A stretch of 60,521 nt of DNA from an uncultured Steroidobacter sp. (lineage in GTDB: Bacteria > Pseudomonadota > Gammaproteobacteria > Steroidobacterales > Steroidobacteraceae). The stretch is from NCBI RefSeq assembly GCF_937958065.1, contig NZ_CALFXI010000013.1, positions 1 to 60,521 on the forward strand. Direction: 5' to 3'. The position numbers and the translations under genes are program-made. The notes beneath the pieces were generated by a model, which worked only from the letters and a program-made list of their open reading frames with translations, ran no database searches and was not told where the DNA came from. Positions 27,236-35,453 of the stretch are shown here, piece after piece; the stretch's first letter is position 1, and every line of letters begins with the position of its first letter.

Positions 27236-28317
27236 TGGTGAGAAACGCGAGCGGCCAGCTGACGCGCACCGTTCAGCGTCGCGCGCATGCCTCTCAGACT
27301 CCAGCCGCTGCCGGGGATGCTGGCCAGCAGACGCAGCGCCGACTCCATCAGGGATTTTCGATCCGTCTCGATCGACGCTGCACGCTTCAGATGAGCGCGC
27401 GCCTGGGCGCGACGAGCCGACAGCAGCTCGCGCCTCGCCGCTTGAATCAACAGGCCACGCTGCACCTCATCGACCTTGTCGCCGAGCTGCACGTAGAACT
27501 CCCTGTCGGCGCGCCACACCCGATCGATCATCGCGATGCGCCGGCCCAAGCGCACCCCGGGATCGCCACGCGTCAGACGCACCGCATCCTCGTGGCTGCG
27601 GTTGTATGTGGTCGCCAGATCGGTGTACACGCAGCCGCTCTGCTTCGAGAACCGCGCGAAGAACTCCCAGTCCCCACAGGTCGCCTGAATCTCCGGCAGC
27701 CGCAACTGCCCGAGCGCTGACTTGCGAATCAGCGAGGCGCTCGGCAGCACGTAGGGACAGACCAGCGACGCGGCATAGATATCGCCGCCACTGACCATGA
27801 ATTCCTGGGTCGGCAGCGGCAGGGCCGGCATCCCTTTGAGCGACGTGAACGGCCGTTGCCAGCGATACGGCTCGATCCGACCCGGGACTTGATCCAGCCA
27901 GGTGCCCAGGCCGTCCATGATCGGCAGGATATCGGCTGCCGGACTCGCGCCTCGGAAAATCATGAAATTCGAGAACGTGAAGCCCACGTCCTTGAAATGG
28001 CCCAACAGCGCGACTTGCAGCTCGAGCTTGTAAGGGGCCCACAGATCGTCGCTGTCGAGCAGCGCCAGATACTCGCCCCGTGCTTGTTTGATGCCGAGAT
28101 TTCGCGCGGCATTCACCCCCGCATTCGGACGGCGTGTGTAGCGGATGCGATCGCCGTACTTCTGCACGGCGGCGCTGGTGTCGTCGGTCGAGCCATCGTC
28201 GATGACGATGATCTCGGTGTGCCGATAACTCTGTGCCAGGACCGTGTCGATCGCTTCGCAAACCAAAGCGGCACGGTTGTAGGTCGGAATGATGACGCTG
28301 ACCAGCGGTGCGCTCAT
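27232..28317 (-). CDS. Glycosyltransferase family 2
   Basis: A 361-residue GT-A transferase: VSVIIPTYNRAALV, IDDGSTDDTS and the LDSDDLW metal-binding block are in order in the first 100 residues. The C-terminal half is helical and lysine/arginine rich, with no membrane segment. It overlaps both CelD-like neighbours by four bases, so the three genes form one translational unit. Confidence 0.88.
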   Translation of the reverse strand: MSAPLVSVIIPTYNRAALVCEAIDTVLAQSYRHTEIIVIDDGSTDDTSAAVQKYGDRIRYTRRPNAGVNAARNLGIKQARGEYLALLDSDDLWAPYKLELQVALLGHFKDVGFTFSNFMIFRGASPAADILPIMDGLGTWLDQVPGRIEPYRWQRPFTSLKGMPALPLPTQEFMVSGGDIYAASLVCPYVLPSASLIRKSALGQLRLPEIQATCGDWEFFARFSKQSGCVYTDLATTYNRSHEDAVRLTRGDPGVRLGRRIAMIDRVWRADREFYVQLGDKVDEVQRGLLIQAARRELLSARRAQARAHLKRAASIETDRKSLMESALRLLASIPGSGWSLRGMRATLNGARQLAARVSHQ

Positions 28318-29582
28318 GCGGACGGATCCGTTGTCTTCGATGCTTCAACCGCCGCTGCATCCTTGTTCGCGTACGGCGACGGCCGCGCGCCAGTGAGCTG
28401 GCGGCGCAGGCGGCCCAGGTTACGCCGCAGCCACCGCCAGCCGGTGGCACGCATCGCGTTCGGCAGGCTGTGGTAGATGCTGAGCGTCACGTTGTACCGG
28501 GAAACGTTGGCGAAGCGGTCCTTGAACGCCTCCTCGCCGATGGTGAAGTCGAGCTCGCGGCGCGAGCGCTGCAGGCCATCCTCGATGATCTTGCGAGTCA
28601 GCAGCAGACCGGGCGAATGCTCGGCGTAGCGCACCTCGAACGAGGGCTTGTACCACATGATGCTGCCGAAATAATCGAAGCCGAAATGAAACGCGATCGG
28701 CTGGCCATTGAACTCGAGCACCGAAAACAGCAGCCAGCCGGCGGAATGCAGCGCCGCCGCCAGCGCCAGGTAGAACGTGCGCTGAGTGCTCATCTCGAAC
28801 AGGCTGTGCCGCCCGACGGCATGCCAGCGGCGCGCATGCTGATCGAAAAACACCGGCAGCAACGATTGGATCTCGCTCAGCGCCGACACATTCCGAAAGC
28901 GCACCTCGCCGCGCGAGGAGAACCAGTTGAGCGGCCGCTTCAGGCTGTACTTCTTGAGCAGCTTCTCGGCGCCCGAGCGGTCGCTTTCCAGTCGCAACGC
29001 CGGGCAGCGCAACTGTGCTTCCTGCACGAAATACAGGCCCCGACTCGCGCCGGCCTTCTGCAACTCGACCAGCGTGCTCGACTGACACGGCACATTGCTC
29101 AGCCAGGCGCTGCGCCAGCGCGACGCATGCGTGCGCAGAAACTCACAGATGCTGTCGATTGCTGCCGGTTTGTCATGGGGCAGGACGAAGTCCTGATAAT
29201 CCGCATTGCCGGTGCCGACGAACTCCAGCCGCCGGCCGCGCCAGGCGACACTCCGCAGCATCATGGCGGCGAAGCCGATGACCCGGCCTTCCCGGCGCAA
29301 CAGCATGAAAAACAGCTCGTGGTCCGCGCCGAAGGTCTGCCACCAGGCGTCGAACCATTCGTAGGTCTGGAAGATGGAGTTGGTTTCGTTTCCGGCGACC
29401 AGGTCGTTCCATTCCCGGGCGGTCAGCGGGATGCGCTCGCGGCGCTCGATGAGCTCGATATCGATGCGGGCGTTCGAGGCAAGGCATGACCCTGCGGCCG
29501 GCGCTCGGGCGCCACCCGTCAAAGCCGTCACCGGCAACGAAGACATCGCCGCGGCTGTCGCAACAGAACGCATCGACTGCAC
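28314..29582 (-). CDS. CelD-like acyltransferase (GNAT fold, FemAB/BioF2 type)
   Basis: A 422-residue relative of the gene two positions downstream. SIFQTYEWFDAWWQTFG near residue 70 and FEVRYAEHSPGLLLTRKII near residue 315 are typical of the Acetyltransf_6 family. The start is uncertain: the longest frame opens with GTG at 29582, and ATGs follow at 29573 and 29546, none with a convincing ribosome-binding site. The upstream gap to the deacetylase is 80 bases. It would act in the cytoplasm on a sugar or on a carrier-bound acyl donor. Confidence 0.8.
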   Translation of the reverse strand: MQSMRSVATAAAMSSLPVTALTGGARAPAAGSCLASNARIDIELIERRERIPLTAREWNDLVAGNETNSIFQTYEWFDAWWQTFGADHELFFMLLRREGRVIGFAAMMLRSVAWRGRRLEFVGTGNADYQDFVLPHDKPAAIDSICEFLRTHASRWRSAWLSNVPCQSSTLVELQKAGASRGLYFVQEAQLRCPALRLESDRSGAEKLLKKYSLKRPLNWFSSRGEVRFRNVSALSEIQSLLPVFFDQHARRWHAVGRHSLFEMSTQRTFYLALAAALHSAGWLLFSVLEFNGQPIAFHFGFDYFGSIMWYKPSFEVRYAEHSPGLLLTRKIIEDGLQRSRRELDFTIGEEAFKDRFANVSRYNVTLSIYHSLPNAMRATGWRWLRRNLGRLRRQLTGARPSPYANKDAAAVEASKTTDPSA

Positions 29583-29662
29583 CCGCTATCGCGTTGCTGA
29601 GGGATTTATCGCTACGCTTCGAAACGATACGCCACGCCCGGCCGGCGTGGCTGTTCACCCCG

Positions 29663-30565
29663 TCACACAGATGCTGCCGCGAGCCGGCCGACCTGCGCGG
29701 CTTCCAGCTGGGAACGCAGCACTTCCTTGACGGTCGTGAACCTGAACTCACCGATCAGGCGCGCCAGCCGCGCCTCGCAGACATCCAGGTTGGTGTAATG
29801 GCGGAATCTGGACAGCCAGCTCGCCTTGAAGCGCGGCTGTTCCCCATCGATCTCCCACGGATGCAGATAGAAAATGAACGGCTGTCGCTGCCGTTCGTTA
29901 ATGGAACGCAGGCCCCAGCGCGTGAACCAGTACGGCAGCAGACGGAAATAGCCGCCGCCGGCGACCGGCACGCGGCGGCCGAACAACTCGGCCGTGGACA
30001 GCGGAAATTCGACGATGCTCGCGCCATTTTTCGCGTGCATCAGCCCGGGCCGCGTCGACGCTCCCGGAATTCCATACCGATCGTGAGCGATCGGAAAAAT
30101 ACTGGAGTCGTAGCGGAAGCCCAACTCACAAAGGATGTCGATGGCCCATAACGAACGTGCGGTGATCGAATAGCTCGCGGCCCGATAGCCCAGCACCGGC
30201 GCGCCGATCAGATCCTCCAGCAGCGCCTTGGACTCGCGGGTCTCCTCACGAAACACTTCGGGCGTCTGCCGGTATACGAGCTCATGCGTCAGTCCGTGGC
30301 AGGCGATTTCATGTCCCGCGGCGTGAATGCGCTTGATCAGCTCGGGGGAGCGCTTGGCGACCCAGCCCAGCACGAAAAAAGTCGCGCGCACGCCCTTGCT
30401 GCCGAACAACTCGAGCAAGCGGTTGGTGCTGTGCTCGGCGCGATATTCCATCGAATCCCATTGGTCGCGCCGGATGACTTCCGCCAGCGCAGAGACATGG
30501 AAGTAGTCTTCCACGTCCACCGTCATGGCATTCGCAGTCATCGTGCTGGCGTGCATCGGGCTCAC
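29663..30565 (-). CDS. Polysaccharide deacetylase, XrtA/PEP-CTERM-associated (DUF3473 type)
   Basis: A 300-residue CE4-type deacetylase whose N-terminal catalytic motif is TVDVEDYF (Asp), followed by ATFFVLGW, HEIACHGLTHEL (His-x3-His) and a C-terminal YLHPWEID segment characteristic of the family TIGR03006/DUF3473. A GTG start at 30565 overlaps the upstream stop (GTGA); a shorter start at 30541 would place the catalytic motif five residues from the N-terminus. It lacks a signal peptide in either form, so it probably acts on the lipid-linked repeat unit inside the cell or is exported unusually. Confidence 0.88.
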   Translation of the reverse strand: MSPMHASTMTANAMTVDVEDYFHVSALAEVIRRDQWDSMEYRAEHSTNRLLELFGSKGVRATFFVLGWVAKRSPELIKRIHAAGHEIACHGLTHELVYRQTPEVFREETRESKALLEDLIGAPVLGYRAASYSITARSLWAIDILCELGFRYDSSIFPIAHDRYGIPGASTRPGLMHAKNGASIVEFPLSTAELFGRRVPVAGGGYFRLLPYWFTRWGLRSINERQRQPFIFYLHPWEIDGEQPRFKASWLSRFRHYTNLDVCEARLARLIGEFRFTTVKEVLRSQLEAAQVGRLAAASV

Positions 30566-31890
30566 CGGAAGCCGCCGCCCAGTGCGCCCAGGTCCTGGTC
30601 GCCCCAGTAGTAAGCCAGCGTGAGGAACGCCCGGTTTTCCACGAAGTCGCTGCTGCCACCGGTGGTATCCCGATCGTAACGCTCGAGCAGAAAACGCATG
30701 CCGAGCGTGCGCCAGGCGCGCCAGTTCAGCGTTGCGCCAAGACGCAGCTCATCGTTCTGCTGGTGCATGTTCGGGAATTTCTCTTTTTCGAGAGTCGCCC
30801 GCAGATCGAGCGTGATGGTGCTCGCCACCCGCCGCGAGACGCCGGCGGTGAATTCATCTCGCTTCCGATCGAACAGAGTGGCGCTTTCGTAATCGTCTTC
30901 GGTGTGCGAAGCGCCGAGCACGAACCCGGTGCGACCGCGCATGTACGACCATTCCAACGATACGAGCTGGCTTTCGAACGGATCGGCCGTCGCGGTGATC
31001 TGCCCGGCACCGCCCGCGAGGCCGGTGCCGCTCAACTGCGCACGCAGCGAATCGCCTGCGTCACCCAGTTGCTGGCTGAGCGTCATGCGCAAGGTCGACG
31101 ATGCGGTCAACTGGCGTGCAACATTGATAGCGATCAGTGCGCTGCCCTGCTTGTCGCTGCCGTCGCGTTGCAGCCAGGTGTAACCCAAGTTGGCATCGAT
31201 CGTGGTGCGAGAGGCATCGAGCTGCCAGCGGACGAACACGCTGTCACGATCGTAATCGGTATTCAGCTCTTCATCGAAATCGATGCTCTCGGTCACCGCA
31301 TTCAATGACAGCTCGGTGCGTGGGCTCGCACGGCGGCCCACGGCCACGCCGCCGGTGGTGCGCTCCGCATCCAAGGGGCTGGTTTCATAATTGGTCGAGG
31401 ACCAGCGGCCGAACACACGGCCGAAACCGGTCGAACCGAGTCGCACCGTGAGATCCGGACCGGTCGAGAAAAAATTCAGATCTTCGCGCGTCTCCGGCGT
31501 GCTCGCCGCGAACGGATCGGACTGCGCCTGGCCGAAGGAATCCTGCACGACCCAGTTCAGGGTCTCGGGCACGATGCCCAGCGCCAGCGAGCCATTGGCG
31601 GTGCCGACCAGCTCGCTGTCGAAGGTGTTGTCCATGTATTCGAAATAGGAAAGATCGACGGTGGCATCGCCGCGGATGCGCCGCGTGCGCTCCTGCCACA
31701 ACAGATCGACTCCCATCGTGCCGATGGTCTCGCTGGTCTCGTGCTCGGCAACGCGTCTGATGTTGTCGGTGTAGCCGATGCCCGCTTCGGCGGATGCATT
31801 GATCTCGGCTCGCGCGGGCGCACCCACGACCAGCGCCATGACGCCGGCAGCAGCAGGCGCTGCTACCCATTTACGCCGCATGTGCCCCAT
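30562..31890 (-). CDS. Outer-membrane beta-barrel protein, XrtA/PEP-CTERM-associated
   Basis: A 442-residue exported protein with a signal peptide (MRRKWVAAPAAAGVMALVVG, cut near ARA) followed by many alternating-hydrophobicity strands (TVDLSYFEYMD, WVQDSFG, TTIDANLGYTW, FLTLAYYWGDQ) and an aromatic-rich end, typical of a barrel. It resembles the family TIGR03016 described in exosortase A loci. It may be an outer-membrane partner of the export protein, but its exact role is unknown. A short inverted repeat precedes it. Confidence 0.82.
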   Translation of the reverse strand: MGHMRRKWVAAPAAAGVMALVVGAPARAEINASAEAGIGYTDNIRRVAEHETSETIGTMGVDLLWQERTRRIRGDATVDLSYFEYMDNTFDSELVGTANGSLALGIVPETLNWVVQDSFGQAQSDPFAASTPETREDLNFFSTGPDLTVRLGSTGFGRVFGRWSSTNYETSPLDAERTTGGVAVGRRASPRTELSLNAVTESIDFDEELNTDYDRDSVFVRWQLDASRTTIDANLGYTWLQRDGSDKQGSALIAINVARQLTASSTLRMTLSQQLGDAGDSLRAQLSGTGLAGGAGQITATADPFESQLVSLEWSYMRGRTGFVLGASHTEDDYESATLFDRKRDEFTAGVSRRVASTITLDLRATLEKEKFPNMHQQNDELRLGATLNWRAWRTLGMRFLLERYDRDTTGGSSDFVENRAFLTLAYYWGDQDLGALGGGFR

Positions 31891-31919
31891 GTACCTTGCC
31901 CTTCTCGATCTGCCCTTCG

Positions 31920-31935
31920 CGCTCCCCTGGGAGCG
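31920..31935. repeat. Inverted repeat between kinase and barrel genes
   Basis: A 7-bp inverted repeat with a two-base centre (CGCTCCC/GGGAGCG) lies in the 77-base gap between the tyrosine kinase stop and the barrel start. No T-run follows, so it is probably not a simple terminator; it may tune expression inside the operon. Confidence 0.45.
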
Positions 31936-31967
31936 GTGCAGCCACGCCTGTTTGTTTTGAGATCGCC

Positions 31968-32945
31968 TCAGCCCTCGGCAACGCTACGCCGCAAGGCGCC
32001 ATCGTCGGCTTCGTTGCTGTCATCCGAACGATCGGCATCCTTGTGGCCATAGTACTGGTAGTAATAACCCGGGCGGACCTGTTCATCGGTTTGATTCAAT
32101 ACCAATCCGATGGACTTGCCTTCGCCCAGAAGTTCAATGGCATCGAGCACCGCGCTTTGCGGCGTCACACCGGCGCGCACCACCATGACGATCTGACCCA
32201 CGACGGCCGACAACGTCATCGCCTCGGTCGTGATCAGCAGCGGCGGCGAATCGAACAGCACGATGCGGTTCGGATAGCGCACGGTGATCTGATTGGCGAT
32301 CTGCTCCATGCGCGAGCTCGCCAGCAGCTCGTTGGCCGTCTCGATCGCCTTGCCGGCCGGCAGGATGCTCAGACCCGGCACATCGGTCGGCAGAATCGCC
32401 GACTCCACGTCCAGATGCTCGTCGCGCAGCAGATCCATCAGGCCCAGCTCGTTGTGGACGCCGAATGTCCTGCTCAGATGCGCCTTGGCGACGTCCGCAT
32501 CCACCAGCACCACCGACAAATCCTTTTCCAGCGCGAACGACAGCGCCAGATTGATGCTGGTGAAGGTCTTGCCGTCGCCGGGCATGGCGCTCGCGATCAT
32601 GATGCGGTGACCGGCCGGCACTTTCGGCACGCCTCGGCCGAGCGCATTGGCGATCAGCGGCCGTTTGATCTGGCGATACTCACCGGCGAGCTGACGCTCC
32701 TGACTGGTCGGCGGCAGCAGCTCTGCGTGACGCAGAGCGTCGCGGTCGATATGCACGACGCGAGTCGGACGGACCGGCTCGGGCGTCGGCACGGCGCTGA
32801 CGACAGCGACCGCGGGCTGCGCTGGCGCTGCCGGACGCGCCGCCTGCATCGGCACGGTGTTGAACGATGGTTGCGACGCATGTGCTGGCGGCACCTGCGC
32901 GCGCGACTCCTGAATCTTCTTCAAAGCTCGTTCGACCAGACTCAT
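31968..32945 (-). CDS. Tyrosine autokinase of the XrtA exopolysaccharide system (BY-kinase)
   Basis: A 325-residue cytoplasmic BY-kinase: Walker A in ASAMPGDGKTF near residue 120, Walker A' in VVLVDADVA, Walker B in VLFDSPP, and a C-terminal tyrosine cluster (PGYYYQYYGH) that would be autophosphorylated. It lacks membrane helices, which are in the separate chain-length determinant 15 bases upstream. The start is the ATG at 32945 with GGAG in front; the frame also contains an upstream TTG. Matches the exosortase A-associated kinase family (TIGR03018). Confidence 0.9.
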   Translation of the reverse strand: MSLVERALKKIQESRAQVPPAHASQPSFNTVPMQAARPAAPAQPAVAVVSAVPTPEPVRPTRVVHIDRDALRHAELLPPTSQERQLAGEYRQIKRPLIANALGRGVPKVPAGHRIMIASAMPGDGKTFTSINLALSFALEKDLSVVLVDADVAKAHLSRTFGVHNELGLMDLLRDEHLDVESAILPTDVPGLSILPAGKAIETANELLASSRMEQIANQITVRYPNRIVLFDSPPLLITTEAMTLSAVVGQIVMVVRAGVTPQSAVLDAIELLGEGKSIGLVLNQTDEQVRPGYYYQYYGHKDADRSDDSNEADDGALRRSVAEG

Positions 32946-32960
32946 CGTCAACTCCGGGCG

Positions 32961-34571
32961 TCAGCCCAACATCTGACGCAGCAGGCGCGAGGCCGGCTGC
33001 TGCATGACCACGACCACGATGAATACGACGAACAGGGCCGCCGCAGCGACCGAGTAGCGCAGCAGGCCCCGGCGCAACTGAGCCCGATATTTCTCCACCC
33101 AGCTGCGCGTCACCGAGCCGAGCACCGGCAGCCCGGTCATGTCAGCCAGGGAGCGGCTGGTCGAAAACACTGGCCGCAGCATGTGCATCACGTAAGCGAC
33201 CCCGCAGCCCACGCCCACGCCGACCACCAGCACGGCGAACAGGAACAAGGGGCGATTCGGGAAGATGGGACTGAAGCTCGCGCTCGGCGGATCGACGATG
33301 TTGAACTTCACCACACCGGTCTGCTCGGCATCGCCGGACAGACGCGCCTTCTCCAAGCGCTCCAACAGGCTGTTGTACTGCGTGCGCGTGACTGTGTAGT
33401 CACGAGTCAGGCGCGCGTATTCGGCTTCGACTTCCGGCGCGGTATCGACCAGGCGCCGCAACTCGGCCTCGTTACGCTGATGATCGGCCAACTGGCTGCG
33501 CAGGGCGGCGATTTCGACGTCGGCCTGGTTCAGTGCCGTTTGAATGCTCTGATACACCGGATTGCTCGATGCATTCGCGACCGCGGCCGCGCCCGGATCG
33601 CCCCGACGCAGCGCCGCCAGCTCTTCCTGCTGACGCACCTTCAATGCGTCCAGGGTTTCCTTGGTCGCGATCACTTCGGGATGCTTTTCGGTGTAGCGAA
33701 GCAACAGATCATCCAGACGTGACTGCGTCTCCTGGATGCGAGTCGCCGTGTCCTGCGGGCCGCCATTCACACCGTTACTGCGAGGCGTGGTGCCATTGTC
33801 GGTCGGAGGCACGAACGGTGTTTCGCCGCGCAACTGACGCTGCAACTCCAGACGACGGCTGTTGGCGACGGCGATCTGGCTCTGCAGGCGTTTGACTTCC
33901 TGCATTTCGGTGGTCAGGCGCGCGAAGTAGCCGCCCTCATCGCCCGGCACCAGGCCGACGTTCTTTTTCTTGAACTCGGCGAGCTGATTCTCGGCTTCGG
34001 CGAGGCGGCGGCCGTAGTCGTTCAACTGCTCTTTCAAGAAGCGCTGTGCCGAGGCCGTACCGTTGCGATCCGAGCCGATGGTGTCTTCGACGAACGAGTT
34101 CAGCAGCACGTCGACCACCTTCAGCGCCGTCTGCCGCTCGTGATCGGTGAACGAGATACGGAACAATGTATTCGGAATGCGCGGATCGCGCGTCAATGGC
34201 GGTTCGAGCTCGACCTCGACGCGCGAGATGATGCTGTTGAGCAGTTTTTCGCGTTCCGGCCCGGTGCGGGCCGTGACATCCAGACCGACCTGCTGGGCCA
34301 CCTTTTCCAGGTTCGCCCGGCCGAGCAGCGCCTGGCGCACCAGGTTCAGCTGCGACTCCACGTCCATGTTGACGACCAGGCCGTCGACCACGTTGCGCAA
34401 CGGCGTGCGGGTATCGACGTTGACACGGGCACTGGAACGATACGAGTCCGGGATCGTGTAGACGACGAACCAGCCGAACAGGCACACGCCCCACGCCACC
34501 GCCAGCGCATAGCGCCGGAAGCGCCAGGCGCCGCGCAGCTCGTTCAAAACCTGATCGATCAATGCCTGCAT
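32961..34571 (-). CDS. Polysaccharide chain-length determinant, XrtA type (Wzz/PCP family)
   Basis: A 536-residue inner-membrane protein: one helix near residues 20-38 (YALAVAWGVCLFGWFVVY), a long periplasmic coiled-coil region (about 170-400, with LKEQLNDYGRRLAEAENQLAEFKKK-type heptads), then the proline-rich PPSASFSPIFPNRP motif and a second helix near 445, with a further helix close to the C-terminus. Controls chain length and works with the kinase just downstream. Matches the exosortase A-associated chain-length family (TIGR03007). Confidence 0.9.
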   Translation of the reverse strand: MQALIDQVLNELRGAWRFRRYALAVAWGVCLFGWFVVYTIPDSYRSSARVNVDTRTPLRNVVDGLVVNMDVESQLNLVRQALLGRANLEKVAQQVGLDVTARTGPEREKLLNSIISRVEVELEPPLTRDPRIPNTLFRISFTDHERQTALKVVDVLLNSFVEDTIGSDRNGTASAQRFLKEQLNDYGRRLAEAENQLAEFKKKNVGLVPGDEGGYFARLTTEMQEVKRLQSQIAVANSRRLELQRQLRGETPFVPPTDNGTTPRSNGVNGGPQDTATRIQETQSRLDDLLLRYTEKHPEVIATKETLDALKVRQQEELAALRRGDPGAAAVANASSNPVYQSIQTALNQADVEIAALRSQLADHQRNEAELRRLVDTAPEVEAEYARLTRDYTVTRTQYNSLLERLEKARLSGDAEQTGVVKFNIVDPPSASFSPIFPNRPLFLFAVLVVGVGVGCGVAYVMHMLRPVFSTSRSLADMTGLPVLGSVTRSWVEKYRAQLRRGLLRYSVAAAALFVVFIVVVVMQQPASRLLRQMLG

Positions 34572-34578
34572 GGGGTGC

Positions 34579-35283
34579 TCAGAAGAAGGATTGCGGCACG
34601 ACGATCACGTCACCCGGCTTCAATTCCAGGTTGTATTTCATCGCGCCTTTGTTCACGAGGTCTTCGACCTTGACACGCAGCTCCGTATCCTTGCCATCGA
34701 CTTTCCGGACAATCTTGCCGCGATTGCCAGCGGCGAACTCGGTGAGCCCGCCCGCCGCGAGAATCGCATCGAGCACACGCATGCCCTCGCGATACGGCAG
34801 CGACTGCGGCGTGGTGACCTGCCCGATGACTTTCACCTGGCTGAATGCGCTCACCGGATTGGTGACGATCACGTTGACCTGCGGCGAGCGAATGTATTCG
34901 GCCAGCACGCCTTCGACGTCGCGCGCCAGCTGCGAAGGCGTTTTGCCGACGGCGATCATGTCTTCGACCAGCGGCGTGGAAATCTTTCCGTCCGGACGCA
35001 CCGGCACCGACTGCGTCAGCTCGGGATTGCGCCAGACGAAGATCTGCAGCGTGTCGCCGGGGCCGATGCGGTAATCGGGCGCCACCGAGCTGGTGGCCAT
35101 CTGTGGCATCGGTTGGGCGGCGGACTGAGTGTCGGCAGGCTTGACACTCTCGAGGGCTTTGCTGGGTTGAGGGGCCGGCGCGGAGCTGGCTGCGGAAGAG
35201 TCGGTTACCTGGCTCCAAACGCTCGCGGCCCAGAAAAACATCAATATGGCCGCGAAGTTGAGCGCCGAAAATTGCTTCTGCAT
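34579..35283 (-). CDS. Outer-membrane polysaccharide export protein, XrtA type (Wza/EpsA-like)
   Basis: A 234-residue exported protein. The signal peptide is MQKQFSALNFAAILMFFWAA, and the mature part has YRIGPGDTLQIFVWRNPEL and the SLBB-like NVIVTNPVSAFSQVKVIGQV. It forms the export channel across the outer membrane, matching the family TIGR03027. I place the start at the ATG at 35283 because the upstream GTG adds 13 residues before the signal peptide. The next gene, the chain-length determinant, begins seven bases after the stop. Confidence 0.9.
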   Translation of the reverse strand: MQKQFSALNFAAILMFFWAASVWSQVTDSSAASSAPAPQPSKALESVKPADTQSAAQPMPQMATSSVAPDYRIGPGDTLQIFVWRNPELTQSVPVRPDGKISTPLVEDMIAVGKTPSQLARDVEGVLAEYIRSPQVNVIVTNPVSAFSQVKVIGQVTTPQSLPYREGMRVLDAILAAGGLTEFAAGNRGKIVRKVDGKDTELRVKVEDLVNKGAMKYNLELKPGDVIVVPQSFF

Positions 35284-35453
35284 TCGATTCGTCACGAGTG
35301 AAAGGTGGCAGAGGGTCACCACGCCCAGCGAACTGCAGTACGGCTCACGTCATGCATATGTCACAGCGGCAGTAGCCTAACAGAAAAGCTCCTGAAGCCA
35401 GCGCAATGGGCTCCAAAACCGTGACGTAGCGCGCGCTCGTCCGTACTGCCGTG

